Assembly: GCF_030697375.1 (NCBI RefSeq)
Contig: NZ_JAUYQD010000021.1
Span: 1-64,000, forward strand
Origin: Rhodoferax sp.
GTDB lineage: Bacteria > Pseudomonadota > Gammaproteobacteria > Burkholderiales > Burkholderiaceae_C
DNA: 64,000 nucleotides
Reading direction: 5' to 3'
A program made the position numbers and the translations under genes. Numbering within the stretch: position 1 is the stretch's first letter; every line of letters begins with the position of its first letter. The notes under the pieces are model-generated. The model ran no database searches. It saw nothing but the letters and a program-made list of their open reading frames with translations, and had not been told where the DNA came from. This document shows, in pieces, positions 17,415-25,355 of the stretch.

Positions 17415-17963
17415 TCAGCGGCTGCGACCGGCCTTGTATTTCCCGCTGCCCGCACCACCCACGCCATCGGCCTGCGCCAACCGGGCCATGGCCTTGCCCG
17501 CGTGGGCGTGGGTGATGGCCAGGCCCAGCGCGTCGGCGGCGTCGCTGCCCGGCAAGCCGGACAAGGTCAGCAGGCGGCGCACCATTTCCTGGATTTGGGT
17601 CTTGTCGGCGCGGCCATACCCCACCACGGCCTGCTTCATCTGCAGGGCGGTGTATTCGGCCACCGGCAGATGGCTGGACACCAGCGCGGTGATGAGTGCC
17701 CCACGGGCCTGGCCCAGCAGCAGGGTGGACTGGGGGTTGACGTTGACAAAGACGATTTCTATGGACGCGCAATCCGGCTGGTAGCGTTGCACCACCTCGC
17801 CGATGCCGTCAAACAGCACTTTCAGGCGCGCCGGCAGGGCTTTGGTGTCCAGGTGCTGGGTGCTGATGGTGCCGCTGGCCACATAAGTCAGGTCGGCCCC
17901 GTACACATCCACCACACCAAAGCCGGTGGTGCGCAGCCCAGGATCAATGCCCAATATTCTCAT
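17415..17963 (-). CDS. ruvC: Holliday junction resolvase RuvC
   Basis: RuvC is the dimeric endonuclease that resolves Holliday junctions with RuvAB. The 182-residue product begins [17 protein letters not shown], containing the first catalytic Asp, then has the Glu in [10 protein letters not shown] (about residue 68) and the C-terminal [15 protein letters not shown] acidic cluster, giving the retroviral-integrase/RNase H fold catalytic set. The tail is glycine-rich. The ATG directly abuts a dispersed repeat (17964-18020) that fills the space to the upstream cdsA-like gene. ruvA/ruvB are not adjacent here. Confidence 0.96.
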   Translation of the reverse strand: MRILGIDPGLRTTGFGVVDVYGADLTYVASGTISTQHLDTKALPARLKVLFDGIGEVVQRYQPDCASIEIVFVNVNPQSTLLLGQARGALITALVSSHLPVAEYTALQMKQAVVGYGRADKTQIQEMVRRLLTLSGLPGSDAADALGLAITHAHAGKAMARLAQADGVGGAGSGKYKAGRSR

Positions 17964-18020
17964 GCTATCAATTTAGGAGCTGCTTGCGCAATGAATACGG
18001 GGGCTAGAGGTCAAAATGCC
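17964..18020 (+). repeat. Copy A of the dispersed repeat, between ruvC and the cdsA-like gene
   Basis: GCTATCAATTTAGGAGCTG, CTTGCGCA, ACGGGGGCTAGAG and CAAAATGCC blocks match the copy at 49178-49238 closely. The repeat starts at the base next to the ruvC start codon and runs through the stop of the cdsA-like gene, encoding its last residues (HFDL) and the TAG. Confidence 0.85.
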
Positions 18021-18993
18021 ACTTAACCGAGTGGAAAAACACCGGTGCGGCAAAACACAGGGCGTCGATCCGGTCCAGCAGCCCGCCAGCGCCGGTGACC
18101 GACTTGACGTGTGCACCCCAGCTGGGGATGCCGCGGTCGCGCTTGAGTGCCTTCATGACCAAATGCCCCATGGACCCCGCCACACAGGCGATAAACGAAA
18201 ACGCGAAGGCCGTACCCGGCACCCAGGGCGTAATGCCGGCCAACAGCGCGCCCAGCAGGCTGCCCGCGGCAATGCCCAGCCACCAGCTGGGCCAGTTGAA
18301 GCTTTGGCTGATGGCGGGCGCCACGGGTGGGCGCTGGAGCTTGCGTGAGGCCAGATGCTGGGTGACCATGCAGGTTTGCACCACCAGCACCAGAAAGAAC
18401 ACCATGAAGGCGTTCTGGTTGTCATAGCCTGGGAACTTCAGCAGCAGCAAGGCCGGCACATGGCTCATGCCGTAGATACACACCATGATGCCCCACTGCA
18501 ATTTGGCGTTGCGTTCCAGAAAACGCAGGGGGTCATTGGCCAAGGCGCTGGCCAGTGGCAGCGCCAAAAAGGCATAAACCGGAATAAACACCGCAAACAT
18601 GTCGAAATGTCCGCTGCCAATCAGCCAGTACTGCAGCGGCAAGACCACAAAAAACGCCAGTACCAGGCTGCGGTGGTCACCCCGGCGGGTGGGGGAGAGG
18701 GTGAGAAATTCCCGCAGGGCAAAAAACGACACCAGGCCAAACAGGGTCAGGGCCACCCAATCCCCGGTGACCCAGCCCACCCAAAAAATCAGCATCATTA
18801 CCCAGCTGGTGCGAAGAACGCCGTCCACGCTTTTGAGGTTTTTTCGCAAGCGTTCGCCGTAGGCCTCGTCCGCGTGGTCGCGGACGGACAGGGCAAATAC
18901 GGTCGCGCTGGCCAGCAACAAAAAGCCGAACACGATGACGAACAGCGCCCCAATTTGCTGGGTGGGGCTCAGGTTTTTCAGGGTGTAGTACAT
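18004..18993 (-). CDS. Phosphatidate cytidylyltransferase-family membrane protein (CdsA/YnbB-like)
   Basis: Members of this family make CDP-diacylglycerol from phosphatidate and CTP. The 329-residue protein has about eight membrane helices and the family signature near its C-terminus (GAHVKSVTGAGGLLDRIDAL), together with a KRDRGIPSWG segment. It is the YnbB-like branch that usually sits beside a PlsC-type acyltransferase, as it does here (gene immediately upstream, 9 bases apart). It is therefore probably a paralogue of the housekeeping CdsA rather than the frr-uppS-cdsA copy. Its stop codon and final residues are provided by a dispersed repeat. Confidence 0.88.
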   Translation of the reverse strand: MYYTLKNLSPTQQIGALFVIVFGFLLLASATVFALSVRDHADEAYGERLRKNLKSVDGVLRTSWVMMLIFWVGWVTGDWVALTLFGLVSFFALREFLTLSPTRRGDHRSLVLAFFVVLPLQYWLIGSGHFDMFAVFIPVYAFLALPLASALANDPLRFLERNAKLQWGIMVCIYGMSHVPALLLLKFPGYDNQNAFMVFFLVLVVQTCMVTQHLASRKLQRPPVAPAISQSFNWPSWWLGIAAGSLLGALLAGITPWVPGTAFAFSFIACVAGSMGHLVMKALKRDRGIPSWGAHVKSVTGAGGLLDRIDALCFAAPVFFHSVKWHFDL

Positions 18994-19002
18994 GGCATCT
19001 TT

Positions 19003-19614
19003 CTACACATCACGCAGGGCCATCACGGCTTCGCGCGCACGCTTTAGAAACGTCGCGCGGTCTTCGCCCTCTTCCAGCTGAATGGGGGCGCCAAAGGTCA
19101 CCGAACACAGCACCGGCACCGGTACCACCTCGCCCTTGGGCAGTACATGCTGCACATTGTTGATCCACGCGGGCACCAGTACCGCGCTGGGAAACTTGGT
19201 TGCCAGGTTGTACAGCCCCGCCTTGAAGGCCTGCGGTTCCTCGGCGTGGCCCCGCGTGCCCTCGGGAAACAGGATGATGGAGTCGCCATTGGCCAGTGCC
19301 GCCAACAGGGGCTCCAAGGGGTCTTCGTCCGCGGTGCGGTCCCGCGAGACATAGATGACGTTGAACACTTCGGTGGTGAGCCACTGCTTGAATGGGGTCT
19401 TGGTCCAGTAGTCGCGTGCGGCAATGGCGCGGGTCACGCTGCGCAACTCCTGGGGCAGCGCCGCCCAGATCATCACCAGGTCGGCGTGGCTTTGGTGGTT
19501 GGCGAAATAGATGCGCTGCTCGGCTTTGGGTGGGCAACCGTGCCAGCGGGCCTGGGAGCCGGTGAGCACCCGGACCAAGCCCAGCAAGAACCACCCCATG
19601 AATTTGGCTAACAT
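19003..19614 (-). CDS. 1-acyl-sn-glycerol-3-phosphate acyltransferase (PlsC family)
   Basis: PlsC-type enzymes acylate lysophosphatidate on the inner membrane to give phosphatidate. This 203-residue protein has an N-terminal hydrophobic segment, the HX4D motif in NHQSHAD (about residue 39) and the second block FPEGTRG (about 115), both diagnostic of the family, followed by VLVPAWINN. It lies just upstream of the CdsA-like gene on the same strand, so the two could provide successive steps (phosphatidate, then CDP-diacylglycerol). Exact acyl substrate is unknown. Confidence 0.9.
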   Translation of the reverse strand: MLAKFMGWFLLGLVRVLTGSQARWHGCPPKAEQRIYFANHQSHADLVMIWAALPQELRSVTRAIAARDYWTKTPFKQWLTTEVFNVIYVSRDRTADEDPLEPLLAALANGDSIILFPEGTRGHAEEPQAFKAGLYNLATKFPSAVLVPAWINNVQHVLPKGEVVPVPVLCSVTFGAPIQLEEGEDRATFLKRAREAVMALRDV

Positions 19615-19671
19615 GCCGGTGATGATACAGACCCGCAGCCCACGCCAAAGCGTCGGCGGGGTGTTGGCCGG

Positions 19672-20418
19672 TCAGGGGAGCTGTGCATCCGGCATGCGAC
19701 CCGTGATGACGCCAGCGCGGCCTGACAGGTAGGCGGAATAGGGGAGTTTTTCGAAATGGCGGGGCCGGGGCAGCATCACGGCCAGCCGCGCGGCCTCCAA
19801 GGCGCTGAGCCGGGCGGCGGGTTTGTGAAAGTAGTGCTGGGCCGCCGCCTCCGCGCCAAACACGCCTTCGCCCCATTCCACGTTATTGAGGTAGATCTCC
19901 AAAATGCGCTGTTTGCTCAAACACGCCTCCAGCACCAGGGTCAGTACAAACTCCTGGCCTTTGCGCAGCAGCGTGCGTTCACCGGAAAGCAACAGGTTTT
20001 TTGCCAATTGCTGGGTGATGGTGGAGCCCCCCACCACCTTGGGCGGACGTGGCTGTTTGGCGCTCAGGCGGGTGCTGGTGGGTGGTTTGCGGGCGGCGGC
20101 GCGTTGTTCCGCCTTGGTATTTTTCTCCCAGGCCTTTTCCAGTGCATCCCAGTCCACCCCATCGTGGTGGCTGAACCCATCGTCCTCGGAGGCGATGACC
20201 GCGCGTTTGAGGTGGTCCGAAATTTGCGGGTAGCTCACCCATTGCTGGCTCCAGCGCAAATCACCTTTCTCGGCAGTGATGCGCCACGCTTCGGAGCGCT
20301 GAAAGGTGGTGGACTGCGGTGCCAGCACCGCCATGCTGGCTATGCGGGCCACAAAAAAGAGCTGCAGCGCCAGCAGGGCCACCGCACACCAAGTGAGCCA
20401 ACGCAGCAGGCCCTTCAT
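19672..20418 (-). CDS. mtgA: Monofunctional biosynthetic peptidoglycan transglycosylase MtgA
   Basis: MtgA polymerises lipid II into glycan strands from the periplasmic face of the inner membrane. The 248-residue protein has one N-terminal membrane anchor (about 5-30) and a glycosyltransferase-51 domain with the catalytic glutamate in AVIASEDDGFSHHDG, the GGSTITQQLAKNLLLS motif and KQRILEIYLNNVEWG. An insertion rich in Lys/Ala/Pro (about residues 100-127) lies before the GGSTITQQ block and is unusual but not disruptive. The gene overlaps the upstream TonB-like gene by 4 bases. Confidence 0.95.
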   Translation of the reverse strand: MKGLLRWLTWCAVALLALQLFFVARIASMAVLAPQSTTFQRSEAWRITAEKGDLRWSQQWVSYPQISDHLKRAVIASEDDGFSHHDGVDWDALEKAWEKNTKAEQRAAARKPPTSTRLSAKQPRPPKVVGGSTITQQLAKNLLLSGERTLLRKGQEFVLTLVLEACLSKQRILEIYLNNVEWGEGVFGAEAAAQHYFHKPAARLSALEAARLAVMLPRPRHFEKLPYSAYLSGRAGVITGRMPDAQLP

Positions 20419-21275
20419 TGCTGGGACGACACTTTGGCTTCCAGCGTTTCGTCACGGGTGAACTTGAAACGCGACACCACCACAATCTGGTCCGCCTGGC
20501 GGCGCATGGCTTTGCTGAAATGGCCAAAGGGTCCGGCCGTGCGGGCAATGGAGGCCGCCTGCCGGTCCAATGTGGGGTTGCCCGAACTCACCACCACTTC
20601 CGTGTTGACCACCCGGCCATCAAAGTTCACGGTCACGATCATGGTGAGTTCGCCATACAGTTTTTTGCCGCCTGATTGGGGAAAGTTGTCGGTGCCCCGG
20701 TCCTCAATGGCATGGCGCAGGCCGTCGTAGTACACGGCATAGACCTCTTCGCGTGTCGCGGGACTGATGTAGCGCTTCTTGGGGCGCGCGTTTTCTTTGT
20801 TAATGCGCCGCTCGATTTCGGCCAAGAGCATGATCAACTGGCGGCGTTTTTCCTCCCGCTCGGCATCTTCGGCCTTGTTGGCCGCTTTGCGGGGGTCGCG
20901 CGGGGGCAGGGCGGCCAACTGGGTTTTGATTTGCGAGAGCAATAGAGTCTGCTGCTCCTGCAAGGTTTGCAGCTTGCGGGCGGTTTCTTCTTCCAGCGTG
21001 TCACCCACATCGGTCAGTGCCGATGGCGGGAGCGGGCTGGTGGCGCGGCCTTTGTCCATATCGCCGCCACCCGCGAGCGAGGCCTGGGCGATGGCCATGG
21101 CTTTGTCGGCCTTCTCCTGGGTGCGGCTGTTGACCAGAACCACCTCCAGCGGCGTGTCTTCAAACACCCGGTTGAAGGACTCGGGATCGACAAACCGCAC
21201 GGTCAGCAGCACCGCGTGTACCGCGATGGACACGCCCAGGGCGAGATGAAGGGTGCTGACAGCGCGCAGGTTCAC
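20415..21275 (-). CDS. TonB-like energy transducer / periplasmic spanning protein
   Basis: The 286-residue protein has one N-terminal membrane helix (about 7-26, HLALGVSIAVHAVLLTVRF), a long charged alpha-helical periplasmic region (about 85-155, likely coiled coil) and a C-terminal TonB-type domain (KLYGELTMIVTVNFDGRVVNTEVV ... ASIARTAGPFGHF is its pattern). This layout fits TonB-family proteins that couple the proton-motive force to outer-membrane events. No exbB/exbD is adjacent. It overlaps the upstream RNB gene by 4 bases and mtgA by 4 bases, forming a tight operon. Confidence 0.8.
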   Translation of the reverse strand: MNLRAVSTLHLALGVSIAVHAVLLTVRFVDPESFNRVFEDTPLEVVLVNSRTQEKADKAMAIAQASLAGGGDMDKGRATSPLPPSALTDVGDTLEEETARKLQTLQEQQTLLLSQIKTQLAALPPRDPRKAANKAEDAEREEKRRQLIMLLAEIERRINKENARPKKRYISPATREEVYAVYYDGLRHAIEDRGTDNFPQSGGKKLYGELTMIVTVNFDGRVVNTEVVVSSGNPTLDRQAASIARTAGPFGHFSKAMRRQADQIVVVSRFKFTRDETLEAKVSSQQ

Positions 21276-23350
21276 GGGGCAGGATTATCGCTGGAGGGTT
21301 CCGGGTTTTCGTTCACGTCCACCGCAATCGCGATGGGGCCGGCCACTTCTTCGTCATCGTCGCCGCCTGCGTCGGCCTCCTGGGCTTGCGCACCCGTATC
21401 GGCCTGTGGCGTATCCAGCCGCTCCACCACCGTGCCATGCACGTCCAGGGTGATCAGGTCCATCTCACCCAGCTTCACCCGCACCCGGGCGCCGCGTGGC
21501 AAGCCTTGCGCGCCCAGCACCGGCAGCACCAGCGGAATGTCATCGGCGCGCACCATGTTGTCCTTGAACACGCTGGCCACTAGTTCGGTGATGCCATTTT
21601 GCTGCACATACTGCAGCGTCCAGAAACGCTCCATGGCGCCCTGGTAGCCGTTGTAGGCGCTGTAGGCGGCGTCAAAGCTGGAGATGATGGAGAACAGCTC
21701 GGCGTCCTTGGGCTTGAACGGTGCGGCCAGCGCGGCCGTCTTGCCGTGGCGGGCGCAGGCGATGATTTGCCACTGGTTCACCAGATCGGTGTAGCGGCGC
21801 AACGGCGAGGTGCTCCAGGCGTAGCTCTTGACGCCAATGCCCGCGTGCGGCGCGGCCTTGGTGCCCATGCGCACCTTCACGCCCGGCGCCAGACTGGCCT
21901 GGCTGCGGTAAATGCCGGGCACGCCCAGCTCGGCCATCCAGTTGCCCCAGGTGCTGTTGGCCAGAATCATGGCCTCGGCCACGATCAGGTCCAGCGGAGC
22001 GCCCCGCTGGCGGGTGCTGATCTGCACTTCCTCATGGCCTTGCGGCTCGGTGCCCTGCGCCTCGGCCGACGCGCGCACCAGCCGGAAGTTGTAGTCGGGG
22101 CGGTTGAAGGTTTCGGGTTTGCCACGCACGATCTCGCGTTTGGCCTTCAGATTTTTCGCCAGTTGGTATAAAAATGATAGCTGCTCCCGCAATGCGGGCA
22201 AGGGCTGGGGCTCGTTTTCATGGTTAAAACTGGCGTCTTCCAGCCACGGCACGGTGACGATGGCGTCCAACTGGTCGTGGCGCAGGTTGTGGGCAATCGG
22301 CACCCGCTCCAGCTTGGTTTCGCTGCCCTGGATCTCCAGTGTGGCTTCGTCAAAAGTAACGTACAGCGACACGGAAGGGCAATCGCGCCCTTCCATCAGG
22401 GTGTAGGTCTGCACCACGGCGTCGGGCAGCATGGTGACTTTGTAACCCGGCATGTACACGGTGGACAGGCGGGCACGGCCCAACTGGTCGATGGGACTGC
22501 CGGGCAACACCGCCAGGGCTGGCGCGGCAATGTGGATGCCCACCGTGACCGTGCCGCTGCCCAGGCCTTGCACCGACAGCGCATCGTCAATTTCGGTGGT
22601 GGCCGAGTCGTCAATCGAGAAGGCCTGCACCGGCGCCAGGGGCAGCGCATCCGCGATGGTCGGGGCGGCCAGTGCGGGGAAACCCGTGCCCTTGGGGAAA
22701 TTTTCCAGCAAAAAGCGTTTCCAGTGGAACTGGTAGGGCGAGGCGATGGCCCCGGCCTTTTGCAGCAATTCCAGGGGCGCGGTGTGGGTGGCGCGGGAAG
22801 CCTCGACCACGGCCTTGTACTCGGGCGCGTTTTTGTCGGGCTTGAACAGAATCTTGTAGAGCTGCTCGCGAATGGGATCTGGGCACTGGCCCGCACCTAG
22901 CTCACCTGCCCACTGGGCAATCTGCTGCACGATCTGCTTCTTCTTCTCGATGGCCGCCAGGGCCTGCGCGATGATGTCGGCCGGGGCTTTGCGAAAGCGC
23001 CCCTTGCCGGCACGGCGGAAGTAATGCGGCGCTTCAAACAGGCGCACCAGCATGCCCGCTTGCTGGTCCAGCGTGGCGTGGGCTGAAAAATAGTCACGCG
23101 CCAGATCGGCAAAGCCGAACTCTTCCTCCGGCGAAAACTCCCAGGCCAGCTCCAGCTCAATGGTTTGGCTGACGGCCTGCGCCGAGGCCAGCATCTGGGC
23201 AGGCGAGGGCTTTTCGAAGCGCAGCAAAATATTCGCCGCCTTGACCTTGACCCGTTTGCCGCTGTCCAACTCCACCTGTGCAGAGGACTCCGCCTCCGAC
23301 AGCACCCGACCGGCCATGAATTTTCCGGCTTCTTCAAACAATAAAAACAT
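21272..23350 (-). CDS. RNB-domain exoribonuclease (RNase II/R family)
   Basis: The 692-residue protein belongs to the RNase II/R family of 3'-5' exoribonucleases that degrade single-stranded RNA processively. The catalytic RNB block is clear: FSIDDSATTEIDDALSV (acidic metal ligands, about 247-263), then HIAAP and LSTVYMPGYKVTMLP, MEGRDCPSVSL, and SPLRRYTDLVNQWQI near residue 525. The C-terminal region could be a diverged S1-like domain. It is followed by TonB-like and mtgA genes in the same operon. The segment LREQLSFLYQLAKNL at mid-protein overlaps a dispersed repeat read in reverse, so a short peptide here is repeat-derived. Confidence 0.9.
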   Translation of the reverse strand: MFLLFEEAGKFMAGRVLSEAESSAQVELDSGKRVKVKAANILLRFEKPSPAQMLASAQAVSQTIELELAWEFSPEEEFGFADLARDYFSAHATLDQQAGMLVRLFEAPHYFRRAGKGRFRKAPADIIAQALAAIEKKKQIVQQIAQWAGELGAGQCPDPIREQLYKILFKPDKNAPEYKAVVEASRATHTAPLELLQKAGAIASPYQFHWKRFLLENFPKGTGFPALAAPTIADALPLAPVQAFSIDDSATTEIDDALSVQGLGSGTVTVGIHIAAPALAVLPGSPIDQLGRARLSTVYMPGYKVTMLPDAVVQTYTLMEGRDCPSVSLYVTFDEATLEIQGSETKLERVPIAHNLRHDQLDAIVTVPWLEDASFNHENEPQPLPALREQLSFLYQLAKNLKAKREIVRGKPETFNRPDYNFRLVRASAEAQGTEPQGHEEVQISTRQRGAPLDLIVAEAMILANSTWGNWMAELGVPGIYRSQASLAPGVKVRMGTKAAPHAGIGVKSYAWSTSPLRRYTDLVNQWQIIACARHGKTAALAAPFKPKDAELFSIISSFDAAYSAYNGYQGAMERFWTLQYVQQNGITELVASVFKDNMVRADDIPLVLPVLGAQGLPRGARVRVKLGEMDLITLDVHGTVVERLDTPQADTGAQAQEADAGGDDDEEVAGPIAIAVDVNENPEPSSDNPAP
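22166..22222 (+). repeat. Copy E of the dispersed repeat, inside the RNB ribonuclease gene
   Basis: TATAAAAATGATAGCTGCT, CCGCAATGCGGGCA and GGGCTGGGGCTCGTTTT follow the block order of the other copies (GCTAT...TAG.AGCTGCTTGCGCA...GGGCTAGAG). The gene runs on the opposite strand and stays open through it. Confidence 0.6.
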
Positions 23351-23404
23351 GGGGCGATTGTCCCAGCAAAAAGGCCCCAGAAAGCCGCAGCGCGGTTTGC
23401 GGGT

Positions 23405-23989
23405 TCAGTGCAGGCCCAAAAACGCCAGCACGGCAGGCAGGTGCACCTCAAAGTCACTGAGCGCATGGTCGCCGCCGTCGAGCAGGCGCACCTGCGCCTG
23501 TGCGTAACGCGCCTGCATCTCGCGCCAGTCCAGCACCTCGTCACCTTTGGCGATCACTGCCAGGTAGTTGCCGGGGTGCGCCAAATCACCACAGACCAAA
23601 TCACGCAGCTCTTGCACAAAGCCGGGCTGAAAGAAAAAACGCTCCTCGGGGTTGTGCCAACTGGCTTGCTCGCCAATGTATTTCGCCAGATCGCGCGCCG
23701 GGTTGACGGCAGGGTTCAGCAGCACCGCTTTGCAGCCCCTCTGTTCGGCCACAGAAGTGGCATAAAGCCCGCCCAATGAGGACCCAACCACCGCCATGGA
23801 GTCCCGGGGCCAGTCCTGAATGCCCTGCATCACCTGCTGCATGGCTTCGCGCGGAGAGGGGGGCAACTGCGGGCACCACCACTGCACGTTTGGGCAGTGC
23901 GTGGCGATGTGCTGGGCCATGGTGCGGGCCTTGAATGACTGCGGCGAGGAGCGAAAGCCGTGGAGGTAGAGGAGGTGGGTGGGTGTCAT
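23405..23989 (-). CDS. YqiA-like alpha/beta-hydrolase esterase
   Basis: This 194-residue protein is a small alpha/beta hydrolase of the YqiA/UPF0227 esterase type. It has LLYLHGFRSSPQSFKA near the N-terminus (oxyanion region), the nucleophile serine in VVGSSLGGLYAT (about residue 73), an aspartate in IAKGDEVLDWR and a C-terminal histidine in LDGGDHALSDFE. The natural substrate is unknown. ATG 23989 is chosen because the conserved domain starts there, although the frame stays open about 200 bases further upstream. rodA runs divergently from 24155. Confidence 0.88.
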   Translation of the reverse strand: MTPTHLLYLHGFRSSPQSFKARTMAQHIATHCPNVQWWCPQLPPSPREAMQQVMQGIQDWPRDSMAVVGSSLGGLYATSVAEQRGCKAVLLNPAVNPARDLAKYIGEQASWHNPEERFFFQPGFVQELRDLVCGDLAHPGNYLAVIAKGDEVLDWREMQARYAQAQVRLLDGGDHALSDFEVHLPAVLAFLGLH

Positions 23990-24154
23990 CGCGATGCATG
24001 AGGAAGGAGGGGGGTGCCCACCCTTTACTTTAAATCCCTTTGGGAGCAACGCTACAGCCAGCCCTGCAATACCTTGGCGGAAATCCTGATTCCCCCGACG
24101 GTTTAGCAGGCCTGTGCACGCCTCGGCAGTACACGGCGCGGGATAATCCCCCCC

Positions 24155-25309
24155 ATGGCGCAAAAATTTGGAAAAACCTCTCTTTGGCACACGATTGCCC
24201 CCTGGTTCAAGGGGTTCGACGGCCCCCTGGCGTTTGCCGTGTTCATGCTGTGCTGCGCCGGCCTGCTCACCATGTATTCATCGGGGTATGACAACGGCAG
24301 CCGCTTTCAGGACCATGGGCGCAATATGCTGATTGCTGCCGCCATCATGTTTGTGGTGGCGCAGATCCCCCCCCAGCGGCTGATGAGCTTTGCGGTGCCG
24401 CTGTACATCGCTGGGGTGGCTTTGTTGGTGGCGGTGGCGGTGTTTGGGGTGACCAAAAAGGGGGCGCGGCGCTGGCTGAACGTGGGTGTCACGATTCAGC
24501 CCAGTGAGGTTCTCAAGATTGCGATGCCGCTGATGCTGGCCTGGTGGTTTCAAAAGCGCGAGGGGCAGTTACGCCCCCTGGATTTTGTGGTGGCCGCCTT
24601 GTTGCTGCTGGTGCCGGTTGCCTTGATTATGAAACAACCCGACTTGGGAACCTCGCTTCTGGTGCTGGCCGCCGGCATGTCCGTCATCTTCTTTGCCGGC
24701 ATGAGCTGGAAGCTGGTGATCCCGCCGGTGGTGTTGGGGCTGGTGGGCATCGTCTTGATCGTGGTGTTTGAGCCTGCCCTGTGCGCCGACGGCGTGCGCT
24801 GGCCGGTGTTACACGACTACCAGCAGCAGCGCATCTGCACCTTGCTGGACCCCACCCGCGACCCGCTGGGCAAAGGTTTTCACATCATCCAAGGCATGAT
24901 CGCCATTGGTTCGGGCGGCGTGTTTGGCGCAGGGTTCATGAAGGGAACCCAGACGCACCTGGAATTCATTCCTGAGCGGACCACCGATTTCATCTTTGCC
25001 GCCTATTCGGAAGAATTTGGTTTGCTGGGTACTCTATTTTTGATCTTGGCCTTTGTTTTTCTGGTGCTGCGCGGGTTGGCCATTGCACTGGAGGCGCCCA
25101 CGCTGTTTTCACGCTTGCTGGCGGGCAGCGTCACCATGATTTTCTTTACCTACGCCTTCGTCAACATGGGCATGGTCAGTGGCATTTTGCCGGTGGTGGG
25201 TGTGCCTTTGCCGTTCATCAGCTACGGCGGCACTGCCATGGTGACCCTGGGTTTGGCGGTGGGTATTTTGATGGCGATTGCCAATTCCAAACGCTTGGTG
25301 CAGTCCTAA
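24155..25309 (+). CDS. rodA: Rod-shape SEDS peptidoglycan polymerase RodA
   Basis: RodA is the SEDS-family glycosyltransferase that polymerises lipid II during cell elongation with PBP2. The 384-residue protein has about ten membrane helices and family motifs: GARRWLNVG, the QPSEVLKI block (about 111-118), KQPDLGTS, the long periplasmic loop with LLDPTRDPLGKGFHIIQG, and VGVPLPFISYGGT near the C-terminus. ATG 24155 precedes a short basic N-terminus. In many relatives rodA follows mreBCD and mrdA; here its upstream neighbour is the divergent esterase gene, so mrdA must lie elsewhere. Confidence 0.96.
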   Translation: MAQKFGKTSLWHTIAPWFKGFDGPLAFAVFMLCCAGLLTMYSSGYDNGSRFQDHGRNMLIAAAIMFVVAQIPPQRLMSFAVPLYIAGVALLVAVAVFGVTKKGARRWLNVGVTIQPSEVLKIAMPLMLAWWFQKREGQLRPLDFVVAALLLLVPVALIMKQPDLGTSLLVLAAGMSVIFFAGMSWKLVIPPVVLGLVGIVLIVVFEPALCADGVRWPVLHDYQQQRICTLLDPTRDPLGKGFHIIQGMIAIGSGGVFGAGFMKGTQTHLEFIPERTTDFIFAAYSEEFGLLGTLFLILAFVFLVLRGLAIALEAPTLFSRLLAGSVTMIFFTYAFVNMGMVSGILPVVGVPLPFISYGGTAMVTLGLAVGILMAIANSKRLVQS

Positions 25310-25355
25310 ACCCTGCGCCTGCACAAAGGGCGGGGGACAGGCCTAAAATGGCCGC

